A DNA stretch of 64,000 nucleotides, from assembly GCA_003511165.1 (NCBI GenBank), contig DOJW01000007.1:124001-188000 (forward strand), in the 5' to 3' direction. This document shows, piece after piece, positions 1 to 9,052 of the stretch (the stretch's first letter is position 1; the number at the start of each line of letters is the position of its first letter). Source of the DNA: Candidatus Dependentiae bacterium. GTDB taxonomy: Bacteria > Babelota > Babeliae > Babelales > UBA12411. The notes beneath the pieces were generated by a model that was not told the origin of the DNA, ran no database searches, and was given only the letters and a program-made list of their open reading frames with translations. A program made the translations under genes and the position numbers.

Positions 1-168
1 GATCTTAAAATCATTGAAAGCGACAAAGGATTGTTCGTATCGATGCCTTCAAGAAGAAAAAAAGATGGTTCTTTTAAAGACATTGTTCATCCATTAAATT
101 CTGAAACACGAAAAATGATTGAAGACAAGGTAATAGAAGAATATAAAAAGGTAGCAGAGCAAGGATAA
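1..168 (+). CDS. spoVG: SpoVG family regulator, C-terminal part
   Basis: The first 55 codons form an open frame running in from the left edge and ending at TAA 166-168. The peptide contains the SpoVG signature GLFVSMPSRRKKDGSFKDI followed by HPLN and a C-terminal helix ending YKKVAEQG. SpoVG proteins are small (about 85-100 residues), RNA- or DNA-binding regulators, so roughly the N-terminal 40% lies outside the window. It is followed within 20 bases by a tRNA gene on the same strand. Confidence 0.85.
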   Translation, partial: DLKIIESDKGLFVSMPSRRKKDGSFKDIVHPLNSETRKMIEDKVIEEYKKVAEQG

Positions 169-185
169 ATTCCTAAAAATTACGC

Positions 186-260
186 TGGGGCGTGGCCAAG
201 TGGTAAGGCAGCGGTTTTTGGTACCGCCATTCGGAGGTTCGAATCCTTCCGCCCCAGCCA
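186..260 (+). tRNA. tRNA-Gln (TTG anticodon)
   Basis: A full cloverleaf is visible. The acceptor stem TGGGGCG (186-192) pairs with CGCCCCA (250-256). The anticodon stem GCGGT (211-215) pairs with ACCGC (223-227), with anticodon TTG at 218-220. The T loop GTTCGAATC is present. The discriminator is G257, and CCA is encoded at 258-260. Confidence 0.95.
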
Positions 261-300
261 AAGTATTTAATATTTTCACATTTTCTTTTAAGGTCACCAA

Positions 301-1158
301 TTGAATAACCAAGACACAAATACTAATTTAAAAAGTTTTATTCCTAATCTTCAAAGTCATTTTGACTTTGAAGATATTTTTTTTAATTCAACAGAAACAT
401 TTGTTCATCCAACATCTGTCGTAGGAAAAAATGTTCAGTTACAAGATGGCGTAAAAATTGGACCTTATTGTACAATTGTTGGAAACGTAAAAATCGGTAA
501 AAATACAAAATTATTTTCTCATGTTTCAATCGGTTTTCCAGCACAAGATGTTGGCACACCAAAAAGTCTAGGATCTATCGAAATAGGCGAAAATTGTAAC
601 ATTCGAGAATTCGTTTCAATACATGCATCTAAAATTGAGAATGATGGTAAAACAATAATCGGTAACAATTGTTACTTAATGGCGTATTCGCACTGCGCTC
701 ATGATGTTGTTTTAGAAGATAATGTAATCTTAATAAATAATGTAAACCTTGCTGGTCATGTGCACATAGAGCGAAATGCCATTATGATGTCAAATGCAGC
801 TTCACATCAATTTTGCAAAATTGGAAAATTTAGCTGTGTAACTCCTTTTAGTGCAACAAGACAGGACTTACCTCCTTTTTGTATGTTCACAGGACAACCA
901 ACACAATTTTCAGGATTAAATAAAGTTGGTTTAAAGCGAGCAGGATTTAGTCAAGAAAATATTGATAACCTAAAACATATCACAAAACTTTTTTATCAAG
1001 ACAAAATTTTATTAGATGAAATAATTAAACAAGCAGAAGAAAATAAGGCATCTTGGGGCAGTGATGCTACTGTTTTAGAATTTATTGAATTCATAAAAAA
1101 CAGTAAGCGCGGGGTTTCAAAGCGCTCAATATCTTACGGACATGATCTTTATTTCTAA
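301..1158 (+). CDS. lpxA: Acyl-ACP--UDP-sugar O-acyltransferase LpxA
   Basis: This is the first enzyme of lipid A synthesis; it transfers a 3-hydroxyacyl chain from ACP to UDP-GlcNAc or its 3-amino analogue. The 285 residues show hexapeptide-repeat (left-handed beta-helix) sequence from about residue 34. The active-site block is HCAHDVV (H131, catalytic H134), with LAGH (H153) and SHQF (H169), then the C-terminal helical segment with GLKRAGFS. The start is TTG with AAGG seven bases upstream; about 30 extra N-terminal residues precede the fold. By alignment with E. coli LpxA, the acyl-length ruler residue G173 corresponds to P182 here, so a different chain length is likely (inference). It is followed by an oxidoreductase and lpxI. 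Confidence 0.93.
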   Translation: MNNQDTNTNLKSFIPNLQSHFDFEDIFFNSTETFVHPTSVVGKNVQLQDGVKIGPYCTIVGNVKIGKNTKLFSHVSIGFPAQDVGTPKSLGSIEIGENCNIREFVSIHASKIENDGKTIIGNNCYLMAYSHCAHDVVLEDNVILINNVNLAGHVHIERNAIMMSNAASHQFCKIGKFSCVTPFSATRQDLPPFCMFTGQPTQFSGLNKVGLKRAGFSQENIDNLKHITKLFYQDKILLDEIIKQAEENKASWGSDATVLEFIEFIKNSKRGVSKRSISYGHDLYF

Positions 1159-1184
1159 TTTTATTTTTGGGGGATTTTTCAGCA

Positions 1185-2135
1185 ATGATTAAACTTGGAA
1201 TTATTGGATTGGGGCACATGGGAGGATTTCATCTTTCCGCATCTAGCTCTATTATTGGGGTACAGATTATCGGAATCGCAGACCCGTCAGAATCAAATTG
1301 GGAAAAAGTAAAAAATCCCAAAATTATAAAAACAAAAAATTATAACGATTGGTTAGGACAAGTTGATGGTGTAATCATCGCAACTCCTACCAAATTTCAC
1401 TATGAAATAGCAAAAGACTGCCTTTCAAAGGGCAAACACGTTTTGATCGAAAAGCCTTTAACAAAAAACATCGAAGAAGCAATTGAGCTTTTTGAAATTG
1501 CTAAAAAAAACAAATTAACACTGCACATTGGACACGTAGAAAGATTCAATGCAGCAGTCCAAGAACTAAAAAAAGTTGTTAGTGAACCCTATCTCATCGA
1601 ATCTCATCGAATTGGACCCTTCACTGCAAGACCTAAAGATGATTCCGTAATTTTAGATTTAATGATTCACGATCTTGATATAATTTTAAATTTGGTTGGT
1701 TCAGAAGTAAAAGAAATTAACAACATAGGATCCAAAGTTGCAACACAAATGGGTGACATAGCCGTAGTACAAATCAAATTTGAAAATGGTGTACTTGCAA
1801 ATTTAACATCCAGTCGAATATCTCAGATAAAAAAGCGTACAATGTCAATTCATCAAAAAGATGCTTTTATTCAGTTAGATTTCACAACTCAGGATATCAA
1901 TATTTATAAATGCGCTACCGACAGCTCAAATGTGGATGAAAAAGGCAAAGAATTAAAATATAAACAAGAAGGAATTATTGAACGCCTTTTTGTTTACAAA
2001 GATAATCCTTTGAAACTTGAAATTGAACATTTTGTTAAATCAGTCAAAACAGGCGCAAAACGTATTAATCCTGCTCAAGATATCAAAGCTCTTCAGCTCG
2101 CACTCGAGCTTGAGAAATGTTTAATAAATAGTTGA
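1185..2135 (+). CDS. Gfo/Idh/MocA oxidoreductase, candidate UDP-GlcNAc 3-dehydrogenase (GnnA-like)
   Basis: This is an NAD(P)-dependent sugar dehydrogenase of about 316 residues. The N-terminal Rossmann fold begins IKLGIIGLGHMGGFH, the family signature LIEKPLTKNIEEA follows, and GHVERFNAA and MIHDLDI come next, the latter like the family's catalytic region. The ATG at 1185 was chosen because GGGGGA (1169-1174) lies about 10 bases upstream; the in-frame TTG at 1167 would overlap that site. Its place between lpxA and lpxI matches organisms where GnnA oxidises UDP-GlcNAc at C3 for N-linked lipid A. The partner aminotransferase (GnnB) is not in the window, so the substrate is inferred. Confidence 0.85.
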   Translation: MIKLGIIGLGHMGGFHLSASSSIIGVQIIGIADPSESNWEKVKNPKIIKTKNYNDWLGQVDGVIIATPTKFHYEIAKDCLSKGKHVLIEKPLTKNIEEAIELFEIAKKNKLTLHIGHVERFNAAVQELKKVVSEPYLIESHRIGPFTARPKDDSVILDLMIHDLDIILNLVGSEVKEINNIGSKVATQMGDIAVVQIKFENGVLANLTSSRISQIKKRTMSIHQKDAFIQLDFTTQDINIYKCATDSSNVDEKGKELKYKQEGIIERLFVYKDNPLKLEIEHFVKSVKTGAKRINPAQDIKALQLALELEKCLINS

Positions 2136-2143
2136 GAAACAAA

Positions 2144-2947
2144 ATGATCGCAGTTATTGCAGGAACTGGTAATTTACCGCTCGAAGCATGTAAAAATTTA
2201 ATCAAACAAAACAAAGATTTTTTTGTTATTTCTCTTTTTCCTGAAGATAATTTGATAGAACTACAAAAAATTATATCTGATCCATCTAAAATAATTATTC
2301 AAAATTTTTATCAAGCTTCTACCATTCTTAATTTATTAAAAGAAAAACATGCAACTCATGTCATTATGATAGGGAAAGTCGACAAAAGAAATTTACTGAA
2401 AAAAGTAAAACTTGATTGGCTTGCTATAAAGCTGCTTGCATCGCTTGCTTACAAAGACGACAAAGCAATCATGGAAAAAATCCTTGAAACTCTAAAATCA
2501 AATGGTATCGAAGTTATAAATCAAAATGAAATTTTAGACAGTCTTTTTATTAAGCCCGGATTAATTTGCGGCGAAATAAATTCTTACATACAAACAAATA
2601 TCGATCTTGGTATGCAGCTTGCCGTAAAAATAGCAGAAATTGGTATTGGTCAAACTCTTGTTATGAAAGATGGAATGATCATCGCAGTTGAAGCTATAGA
2701 AGGAACTGATGAATGTATAAAAAGGGGAATCGAGCAAGGCAAAGAAAATATTGTTATTTGCAAATCTGCGCACAAAAATCAAAATAACAAATATGATTTA
2801 CCAACGCTTGGGACAAAATCTTTAGAAAATATTTTACCAGGACAGGTTGCAGCTATCGCATGGCAATCGTCAAAAACAATCATCGTTGACAAAGAAACTT
2901 TTATCAAAAAGGCTCAAGAACTTAATATCCCATTAATTTCGATTTAA
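2144..2947 (+). CDS. lpxI: UDP-2,3-diacylglucosamine pyrophosphatase LpxI
   Basis: LpxI (formerly DUF1009) hydrolyses UDP-2,3-diacylglucosamine to lipid X. The protein begins MIAVIAGTGNLPLEACK and carries the family motifs HVIMIGKVDK, LVMKDGMIIAVEAIEGTDECIKRG and YDLPTLGTKSLENI; the Asp in DLPTLG is probably the conserved catalytic one. The ATG at 2144 matches the normal N-terminus. An in-frame TTG at 2132 overlaps the previous stop codon and is less likely. The gene is tightly coupled to the oxidoreductase (8 bases). LpxI replaces LpxH, and lpxB lies separately at 22217. Confidence 0.9.
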   Translation: MIAVIAGTGNLPLEACKNLIKQNKDFFVISLFPEDNLIELQKIISDPSKIIIQNFYQASTILNLLKEKHATHVIMIGKVDKRNLLKKVKLDWLAIKLLASLAYKDDKAIMEKILETLKSNGIEVINQNEILDSLFIKPGLICGEINSYIQTNIDLGMQLAVKIAEIGIGQTLVMKDGMIIAVEAIEGTDECIKRGIEQGKENIVICKSAHKNQNNKYDLPTLGTKSLENILPGQVAAIAWQSSKTIIVDKETFIKKAQELNIPLISI

Positions 2948-2949
2948 AT

Positions 2950-4530
2950 TTATTTCGGCAAATTAAAGGAAATTTTAGGTTTCTTAATTATATCGCACCC
3001 CGAAGAATATACTATTCCAAGTCCATCTTTATTTAAGACTATATCTGTATGTTGTTTACTGTTTAAATTACCTCTAAATTTTGCTTTAGCTTGCTTATAC
3101 TCCTTAAAAATTTGATCTTCGACCTTAATAGAGCTCGCCAAATCTGATAAATTTGAAGGTTGATGATTTTTTAAATCAAATTTATATTTTTCGCCAAACC
3201 TCTCAAAATTAACATCTTTCAGATACTGAGATCCATATTGAAAAACTACCAACGAATGAAAATAATTATCCCCTAATACTTTTACAAGTATATTATCTAT
3301 AACATCCCCTAGTTCTTGCTCTGAAATAAAGGGTAAAGCATGCTTTTCACGAATTTCAGCTATGCATATTGTAGCTACACTCTTTACTTTTTTAAGTATT
3401 TTAACATCAGATGCTACAACTTCACTATAAATAACAACTAATCTATTTATCAATGCAGGAATACAAATATCTTTCTGATGTAATTTAAAATAATTCAAAA
3501 CATCATATCTAATTAAATATCCTAAAATATTATAGAACAAATATTTTTTCATTTCCGGAATCAAAATACCCCAAGTTAAATAAACTTGAAACATTGGATA
3601 AACCAAATCAAAAATAAAAGCGCCGTGTTCTGGAACATACAAAAGAATATTTGAATCCAAATTTAAAGGTTTACCAGACATAGGAATTAGATATGGATCA
3701 TTCAATGCTTCTTCTACCAATCCTACCCAAGCATTTTTAAATTCAGGCTCATTTCTATACATTCCAGCATAATATTTATCCATCGCAACTTGTAATGAAT
3801 TCGGCTGATACGATAAACCTGCCATTAATGTTTTCCATAGAGCAGGCGCCCAAGAAGATGCTCCTCTTGAACTTATAATATCAGCAAACTCTAAAGCTGC
3901 AGCCGCCAACCGTTCACCCATGTAAGTTGCGTCTGGCCCAAATTCTGAAACATAATCATCGTCTTTACAAAGTCCAAAAGACTCTTTCTCTTTAGAATCC
4001 GAATATGCAGCACAAGCATTCGAAATCACTCTAGCTGGTACTAAAATTAAATTTTTCGGATTAAGTATGGTTCTTTGCTGTTTTAATCTTTCTGATTTTT
4101 CTTTAGACACTCTGTCTTCTTCATCAATATCTATACCTAAAAGACCATACCCTGATCTTCTTGCGTCTTCAAAAGTTTCTTTCGCATTAAAAGCTAATTT
4201 TCGCGTTTTATAATAAAGTTTTCCTAAAGAAGAAGCATCAGTAATTGATTTATCAAATTCTTCATTTGCTTCTTTTAGCTCAGCTATTCGACAATATCGC
4301 TTCAAACTAGCAATATTTCCTTCACGGTTCGCTATTTCTCTTTTTTCAGTTTCTATTTGTTTTTCAAGCGTGATTGACATTTTTTCTACAGGCAAAGTTC
4401 TTTGCGATTCTATTTTTTCATCTTCTCCAAATTCATCAAGCCAAGCCAGGCTTGGTCCGTTTTTTACACAAAATAAAATTGAACTATTCAATAAAAATAG
4501 AAATAAAAAAGTCTTAAGAAATTTTTGCAT
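2950..4530 (-). CDS. Secreted protein of unknown function (526 aa)
   Basis: Not recognised. A signal peptide (about residues 1-22, hydrophobic core LKTFLFLFLLNSSILF) precedes a mature protein. Residues about 50-110 look like charged, helical or coiled-coil sequence, followed by a long mixed region with hydrophobic stretches around LDSNILLYVPEHGAFIF and WGILIP. It begins immediately after the ftsW stop (4530/4531), so it is probably the last gene of the murD-ftsW transcription unit. It converges with lpxI, with only two bases between stop codons. Confidence 0.75.
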   Translation of the reverse strand: MQKFLKTFLFLFLLNSSILFCVKNGPSLAWLDEFGEDEKIESQRTLPVEKMSITLEKQIETEKREIANREGNIASLKRYCRIAELKEANEEFDKSITDASSLGKLYYKTRKLAFNAKETFEDARRSGYGLLGIDIDEEDRVSKEKSERLKQQRTILNPKNLILVPARVISNACAAYSDSKEKESFGLCKDDDYVSEFGPDATYMGERLAAAALEFADIISSRGASSWAPALWKTLMAGLSYQPNSLQVAMDKYYAGMYRNEPEFKNAWVGLVEEALNDPYLIPMSGKPLNLDSNILLYVPEHGAFIFDLVYPMFQVYLTWGILIPEMKKYLFYNILGYLIRYDVLNYFKLHQKDICIPALINRLVVIYSEVVASDVKILKKVKSVATICIAEIREKHALPFISEQELGDVIDNILVKVLGDNYFHSLVVFQYGSQYLKDVNFERFGEKYKFDLKNHQPSNLSDLASSIKVEDQIFKEYKQAKAKFRGNLNSKQHTDIVLNKDGLGIVYSSGCDIIKKPKISFNLPK

Positions 4531-5643
4531 TTAATTTGTTCTTTGTTCTTTCACAAAATTTGCGATCAGCCCGAGCATAGAAATATGACAAATTAATGCT
4601 GTGCCACCATAACTAATAAAAGGTAAACCTAACCCTTTAGTTGGAACTAATCCACAAACAACCATTAAATTTATGAGAGCCTGCAAACTTATAAGAATCG
4701 TAAATCCCATTGTTGTATACATTGCAAATGGGGATTTCAAAAAAGTTGCAATTCTCAAGCCAAAATAGCAGAAAAGAAGATATAAAACAACTATGAAAAA
4801 TGAACCTACAAAACCGATTTCTTCTGCAATAATTGCAAAGATAAAATCGGTATGAAGCATTGGAAGATAAAAAAACTTTTGCTTCGAGCAAGATATTCCC
4901 TGTCCCAAAAATCCACCACTACCTATCGCTATTAATGATTGAATGATTTGATAACCCTTTCCGCGCGGGTCTATCCAAGGATTTAAAAAAATCAAAATTC
5001 GTTGAAAGCGATACGCTACAAAAAATATCGCTACAACTGCAAGTGGCAAAGCGGATAAAAATGTAAAAAACAGGTGTGACTCTTTAATTCCTGCAATAAA
5101 AAATACAGCAAACGCTGCCAAAAATATTGTTGCAACCGATCCAAAATCGGGTTGCTTGATAAGTAAAATAAAACAACTTCCAAGTATCGCAAGAAAAGGC
5201 AAATAACTATAAGAAAATGATTTAATAAAATTTTCTTTTTTCTCTAAAAAAAATCCTAAGTAAATAAAAAGAAAGAATTTCAAAATTTCACTCGGCTGGA
5301 AACTAAATCCAAATAAGTTTAACCATCTACTAGATCCATGTACCTTCAAGCTAAAATGAGGCACAAAAGTTAGTGCAGTTAACGCTAAAGACAATAAAAA
5401 AATATATGGAATTAATTTTTGAAGTAGAGAAACTCGCACATTTGCAAAAAATATAAAACTACAAAAGGCTATCGTTAAATAAAAAAGATGTTTTTTTAGA
5501 AAATATCCAGCGCTCCCAAACTTTTCGAGCGCATATATCGAACTTGAAGAATAAACAAAAATGATCCCAATTAAAATAAGAACTAATGATATGGAAAAGA
5601 AAATACGAAAACTAACTCTTAACTGATTCTCCTTTGCAAGCAT
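4531..5643 (-). CDS. ftsW: Peptidoglycan glycosyltransferase FtsW (SEDS family)
   Basis: This is a polytopic SEDS protein of 370 residues that polymerises septal peptidoglycan. Visible motifs are GSSRWLNLFGFSFQPSEILK, KQPDFGSVATIF, the periplasmic segment DPRGKGYQIIQSLIAIGSGG, and near the end DFIFAIIAEEIGFVGS and LPFISYGGTALI. FtsW is preferred over RodA because the gene overlaps murD by 32 bases in a division/cell-wall cluster. Confidence 0.92.
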   Translation of the reverse strand: MLAKENQLRVSFRIFFSISLVLILIGIIFVYSSSSIYALEKFGSAGYFLKKHLFYLTIAFCSFIFFANVRVSLLQKLIPYIFLLSLALTALTFVPHFSLKVHGSSRWLNLFGFSFQPSEILKFFLFIYLGFFLEKKENFIKSFSYSYLPFLAILGSCFILLIKQPDFGSVATIFLAAFAVFFIAGIKESHLFFTFLSALPLAVVAIFFVAYRFQRILIFLNPWIDPRGKGYQIIQSLIAIGSGGFLGQGISCSKQKFFYLPMLHTDFIFAIIAEEIGFVGSFFIVVLYLLFCYFGLRIATFLKSPFAMYTTMGFTILISLQALINLMVVCGLVPTKGLGLPFISYGGTALICHISMLGLIANFVKEQRTN

Positions 5644-7063
5644 ACTCTCTTACTACCTCCTTAAATAAATCACCTCTGTGTTTATAATTTTTGAAAAAAT
5701 CAAAGCTTGTTCCACCAGGGGAAAACAAAACTTGATCCCCAGATTTTGCTATCTTCATAATTTCGTCAACAAGATCCTGCAATGTAGGAAATGTTTTATA
5801 TCCACCAAATTTTTGCGGATCTTTTCCAAGACAAAAAATAGATTTTAAATTTTCTTGCGGAATGTTTTGCAAATCTTTGAAAAATGGAGAACGGTCAACA
5901 CCTTTATCAAGCCCACCCAAAATTAAAATAACCGGTCTTTTATTATTGATAAGTTTATCAAGTGCAGCTTTTGTAGCCTGAATAACTGTAGATTTGGAAT
6001 CATCATAAAAATCGATTCCTTTAAAATTTGCAAAATGCTCTAATCGATAAGCGTCAACACTTGGATTGAATTTTGTTGATATCAACTTTTCGGTCCACTT
6101 TTCATCATTTAAAAAGTTACAGTTACCTGCAAGTAAATAAAATGTAGTTAAAATCAAAACCCAATTTTCAAGAAAACCACTGCTTGGAAGATTATTCAAA
6201 TCTGCAATTTTAAAAGATACAAAATTTTCTGCTTTAAACGATCCAAAATATAAATTCTCTTTTTCAGCAAAGAAAACCATTTTCCCAAATTTTTTAATTC
6301 GTTCTTTATCTTCATCACTAATAGGATTTGAAGATATAAAACAAATTTGTGATTTTAAAGTTGCAAGTTTTGATGGCAAATCTTCATACAAATTAAACAA
6401 TGAAAGAGGAATTATAGAAACTTGATCGCTAGATTGATGCTCAAATATTTTCCACTTAGCATCAAAATAATTTTTTGTTGTTAAATGTCGGTCAAGATGA
6501 TTGGGATAAAAATTGGTAAAAAGCGCAAGATCAGGTGCAAACTTTGTATTTGGTTCAAGTTGGAAAGAAGATAACTCTAAAATTGCCAAATCCACGTCAT
6601 TATTTTTCAAAGCCAAATTAAGCATGCCGCTTCCAATATTTCCACCCAAATTAACAGCAAAATCTGTAAAACTACTTGTAATTTTATAAATCATATTTGT
6701 TACAGTAGTTTTACCAAGAGTTCCTGTGATGGCAACAGTTTTTTTGTTAAACACTTGTGCAAAGAGATCAAGTTCACAAATAAATTTATTAGCAAATTTA
6801 TTGTATGCGCTTAAATCAACTCCAGGACTTGCGATGATATAACCATTTGATTGTAAGAAGAGAGAAACATCTTTTGAAGTAAAATATTCTGCGCCAAAAG
6901 ATTCGATCTCAGCGATCTCGCTTGAAGTTAAATCCTTTTGATCAAATACAGATATTTTTATATTTTTTGGATCAAACTGCTCTAATGGGCTTTGTATTTT
7001 TTTTAAAAAATTTAGAGTTGATTTTCCAACAACTCCAAATCCTAAAATTCCAATCTTTTGCAT
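5612..7063 (-). CDS. murD: UDP-N-acetylmuramoylalanine--D-glutamate ligase MurD
   Basis: This cytoplasmic Mur ligase adds D-Glu to UDP-MurNAc-L-Ala. The N-terminus IGILGFGVVGKST is the nucleotide-binding fold. The ATP loop is TGTLGKTTVTNM. ELSSFQLE and FTNFYPNHLDRH are the central-domain motifs, and DFYDDSKSTVIQATKAAL and LILGGLDKGVD mark the C-terminal domain, which ends SPGGTSFDFFKNYKHRGDLF. At 483 residues it is somewhat longer than the usual 440-460. It overlaps ftsW and lies 9 bases after the upstream membrane protein gene. Confidence 0.93.
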   Translation of the reverse strand: MQKIGILGFGVVGKSTLNFLKKIQSPLEQFDPKNIKISVFDQKDLTSSEIAEIESFGAEYFTSKDVSLFLQSNGYIIASPGVDLSAYNKFANKFICELDLFAQVFNKKTVAITGTLGKTTVTNMIYKITSSFTDFAVNLGGNIGSGMLNLALKNNDVDLAILELSSFQLEPNTKFAPDLALFTNFYPNHLDRHLTTKNYFDAKWKIFEHQSSDQVSIIPLSLFNLYEDLPSKLATLKSQICFISSNPISDEDKERIKKFGKMVFFAEKENLYFGSFKAENFVSFKIADLNNLPSSGFLENWVLILTTFYLLAGNCNFLNDEKWTEKLISTKFNPSVDAYRLEHFANFKGIDFYDDSKSTVIQATKAALDKLINNKRPVILILGGLDKGVDRSPFFKDLQNIPQENLKSIFCLGKDPQKFGGYKTFPTLQDLVDEIMKIAKSGDQVLFSPGGTSFDFFKNYKHRGDLFKEVVREYACKGESVKS

Positions 7064-7072
7064 AAATATAAT

Positions 7073-7603
7073 TTAAAAACCTTCAACAATTTTTTGCAAA
7101 GAATCTATTAAAATTATCTCTTGCTCAAAACTAATCTTTTTATTTTTTAAAATCTCTAGTGTCTCTAAAATTCTAAGCTTTCCTGACTTATCAACCATTT
7201 TAAGAAAATATTTCTTTTGCACAATATTTTCAATCAAATCAAATAATTCCTTTTTTACATCCGAAATAGCTCCACAATTTCGCAGTGCAAATTCGACCCT
7301 TAATTGTCCTAGATAACTTTTGAATTTTTGTATTTTAGTTTTTTGCAAATGTTGAAAAAAGAAAAATAATGTTATTAAAGCAAGGAAAAAAGTTATTAAA
7401 AATAAAAGAATCTGAATTGTAATAAAAATTACTTCAATATCATTTAAAGAATCTTTAAATCCATTTTTTACAGAAGCAATATCTTTCAAAACCGAATCGA
7501 CACCCAAAAATCTTAACGGAAATGCTATCTTTGCAGATAAAAAACTGCAAAAAGAAAACATCGTAAAAAATGTTAGTAAAAATAAATTAAACTGTTTTTT
7601 CAT
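7073..7603 (-). CDS. Membrane protein of unknown function between amidase and murD
   Basis: Not recognised. About 176 residues from the ATG at 7603. An N-terminal hydrophobic segment (FNLFLLTFFTMFSFCSFLSA) resembles a signal peptide. A strong transmembrane helix (IEVIFITIQILLFLITFF and onward, with FFFF) is followed by a basic, helical C-terminal domain of about 80 residues. A GGGGGA ribosome-binding site 10 bases upstream decides the start; an in-frame TTG at 7621 overlaps it. Position alone suggests an envelope role. Confidence 0.7.
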   Translation of the reverse strand: MKKQFNLFLLTFFTMFSFCSFLSAKIAFPLRFLGVDSVLKDIASVKNGFKDSLNDIEVIFITIQILLFLITFFLALITLFFFFQHLQKTKIQKFKSYLGQLRVEFALRNCGAISDVKKELFDLIENIVQKKYFLKMVDKSGKLRILETLEILKNKKISFEQEIILIDSLQKIVEGF

Positions 7604-7623
7604 CCACCAAAAGTCCCCCAAAT

Positions 7624-8285
7624 TTACTCGAAATATTTTCTTATCCCCTGCGCAATTGAATATGCAACAAGCTTACGATAATTTTGATTTCCGAGCAAAT
7701 GGGCTTCTCTTGAATTGGTGATAAATCCAACCTCAACCAAAGTAGCTGGCACTGGACTACTTATTAAAACTAAAAAATTCTCTGTTTTTATACCACGATC
7801 TACTATTTTTAAGTCATTTTTCTTATTTGTAAAAAACATTAATGCAGATTGAATAATTTTAGATAATTTATAAGACATATAACTTTTTTGATAATTTATT
7901 ACATTTATGAGATTTTCTTCTTCTTGCTGAGCATCGAAATTACCATAAGCAAAATCTTTAGAGTTGTTATTAAAAGTTATTTTAGCATTATTTGTATAGT
8001 AAGATTCTATACCTTGAGGAATTGGTGATCCGCCTGAAGAGTTTGCATGAATCGATACAAAAATATCAGCATTTTCTTTTTGGGCGATTTTGGTTCTCTC
8101 TAAAAGAGGAACCTCTATATCTTTATCGCGCGTCATCTTTACTTTGTATCCAACCTTTTCCAAAAAAGATTTAGTCTGAAGCGCTATGTCTAAAACTAAA
8201 GTTTTTTCTACCAAGCCATTGCATTTTGCACCGTCAGCAACTCCGCCGTGACCAGGATCTAAAAGGATACAGCAGTCTTGTTTAA
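7624..8285 (-). CDS. N-acetylmuramoyl-L-alanine amidase catalytic domain (Amidase_3), 3' part of a split gene
   Basis: This is a zinc amidase that cleaves the stem peptide from MurNAc in the periplasm. The frame contains the first zinc motif LLDPGHGG (8242-8259), then the zinc-ligand Glu in LVEKTL, SIHANS with the second zinc-ligand His, and the catalytic Glu in VEVGFITNSREA. No ATG, GTG or TTG lies upstream of DPGHGG in this frame before a stop codon. Starting at the TTG at 8214 would delete an essential zinc ligand. It must therefore be made as a fusion with the preceding AMIN-like frame across the A10 tract, or the gene is broken. Confidence 0.85.
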
Positions 8286-8822
8286 TTTTTTTTTTACCAC
8301 GCCTAAAGCGCTTGCTTCTGTGTTTAATGCTAAATAAAGAGGACCATCAACTTTGTTCGATATTTTTTTGAGTTCTTCTTTTGAAAAAATTTCGATTTTA
8401 AAACGATTTCTGTCTATTTCTGAATATTTTATATAAGCGTTTTTATTAGAATATTTAAATGTAAATACAGTTGCACCCGTCTTTGCCTTTAGTCCAATTC
8501 GAGATTTTTTATATTCATTATCGACTTCGACAAGATCAATTAACTTTAAATCGTTAATTTCATCAAAAAACTTCTTTTTATCGATCAAATTTACCAAATC
8601 AGATTCTGCAAAAGTAATAGTAAGAGTAATTACTCCGTTTAATTCGCTATTGCTTACAGTTGGTTTACAACCATTTTTGAAAGAAAAAATAGCATGCGTA
8701 GATATTTTGCCATTATTAAAAATGTCTACATGATCCATCATACCCAAAAGTGATTCTGCATTTAAGCTTAAAAATGTTAAAACACTTAACATCAAGCTTA
8801 AAACTAATTTATTAATACTCAT
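8259..8822 (-). CDS. Secreted AMIN-like N-terminal part of the split amidase
   Basis: About 187 residues with a signal peptide ending FLSLNA. A beta-rich region follows (DHVDIFNNGKISTHAIFSF, GVITLTITFAESD, KIEIFSKEE), of the size and character of an AMIN peptidoglycan-targeting domain. It ends NKTAVSF only 26 codons after the A10 tract and overlaps the amidase frame. AMIN plus Amidase_3 is the normal AmiC architecture, which supports one gene split by a frameshift. The start ATG at 8822 has GGGGG just upstream. AMIN assignment is by architecture and general pattern; sequence similarity is weak by eye. Confidence 0.7.
   Translation of the reverse strand: MSINKLVLSLMLSVLTFLSLNAESLLGMMDHVDIFNNGKISTHAIFSFKNGCKPTVSNSELNGVITLTITFAESDLVNLIDKKKFFDEINDLKLIDLVEVDNEYKKSRIGLKAKTGATVFTFKYSNKNAYIKYSEIDRNRFKIEIFSKEELKKISNKVDGPLYLALNTEASALGVVKKKLNKTAVSF
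8286..8295 (-). other. A10 homopolymer frameshift site in the amidase gene
   Basis: Ten consecutive A residues on the coding strand, where the AMIN frame and the amidase frame overlap. One extra A in the transcript (A11), or a -1 ribosomal shift, joins the two frames without a stop. Losing one A gives an immediate TAA. This is a typical context for transcriptional slippage in AT-rich genomes, but an assembly error is also possible. Confidence 0.75.
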
Positions 8823-9014
8823 GATTGCCCCCAATCATTTATTCATTGTTTTATTTCCCTAAACTCACATTAACAATATTAATTTCAAATAGTCAATGCG
8901 AATTAAAATAAATTGAAAAATGTTGGATTCTAAAGATTTATGTATGTAAGATTTTTGAGAGCAAAATTAAAGTAACGATTAAAAACATTTTAGATTCGCA
9001 AAAACAAGCATTTT

Positions 9015-9023
9015 TGCTATGTT
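9015..9023 (+). promoter_or_regulatory. Possible extended -10 promoter element for murB
   Basis: TGCTATGTT resembles an extended -10 (TGnTATAAT) about 30 bases upstream of the murB start, in the divergent intergenic region. No convincing -35 box was seen. Confidence 0.3.
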
Positions 9024-9052
9024 AACAAGGTTAATTTTTAGGAAAGTAAATT

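Noticed and set aside
94..312. A 72-codon frame on the minus strand
   Set aside because: It runs antisense across the tRNA-Gln gene and the end of spoVG and has no supporting motif.
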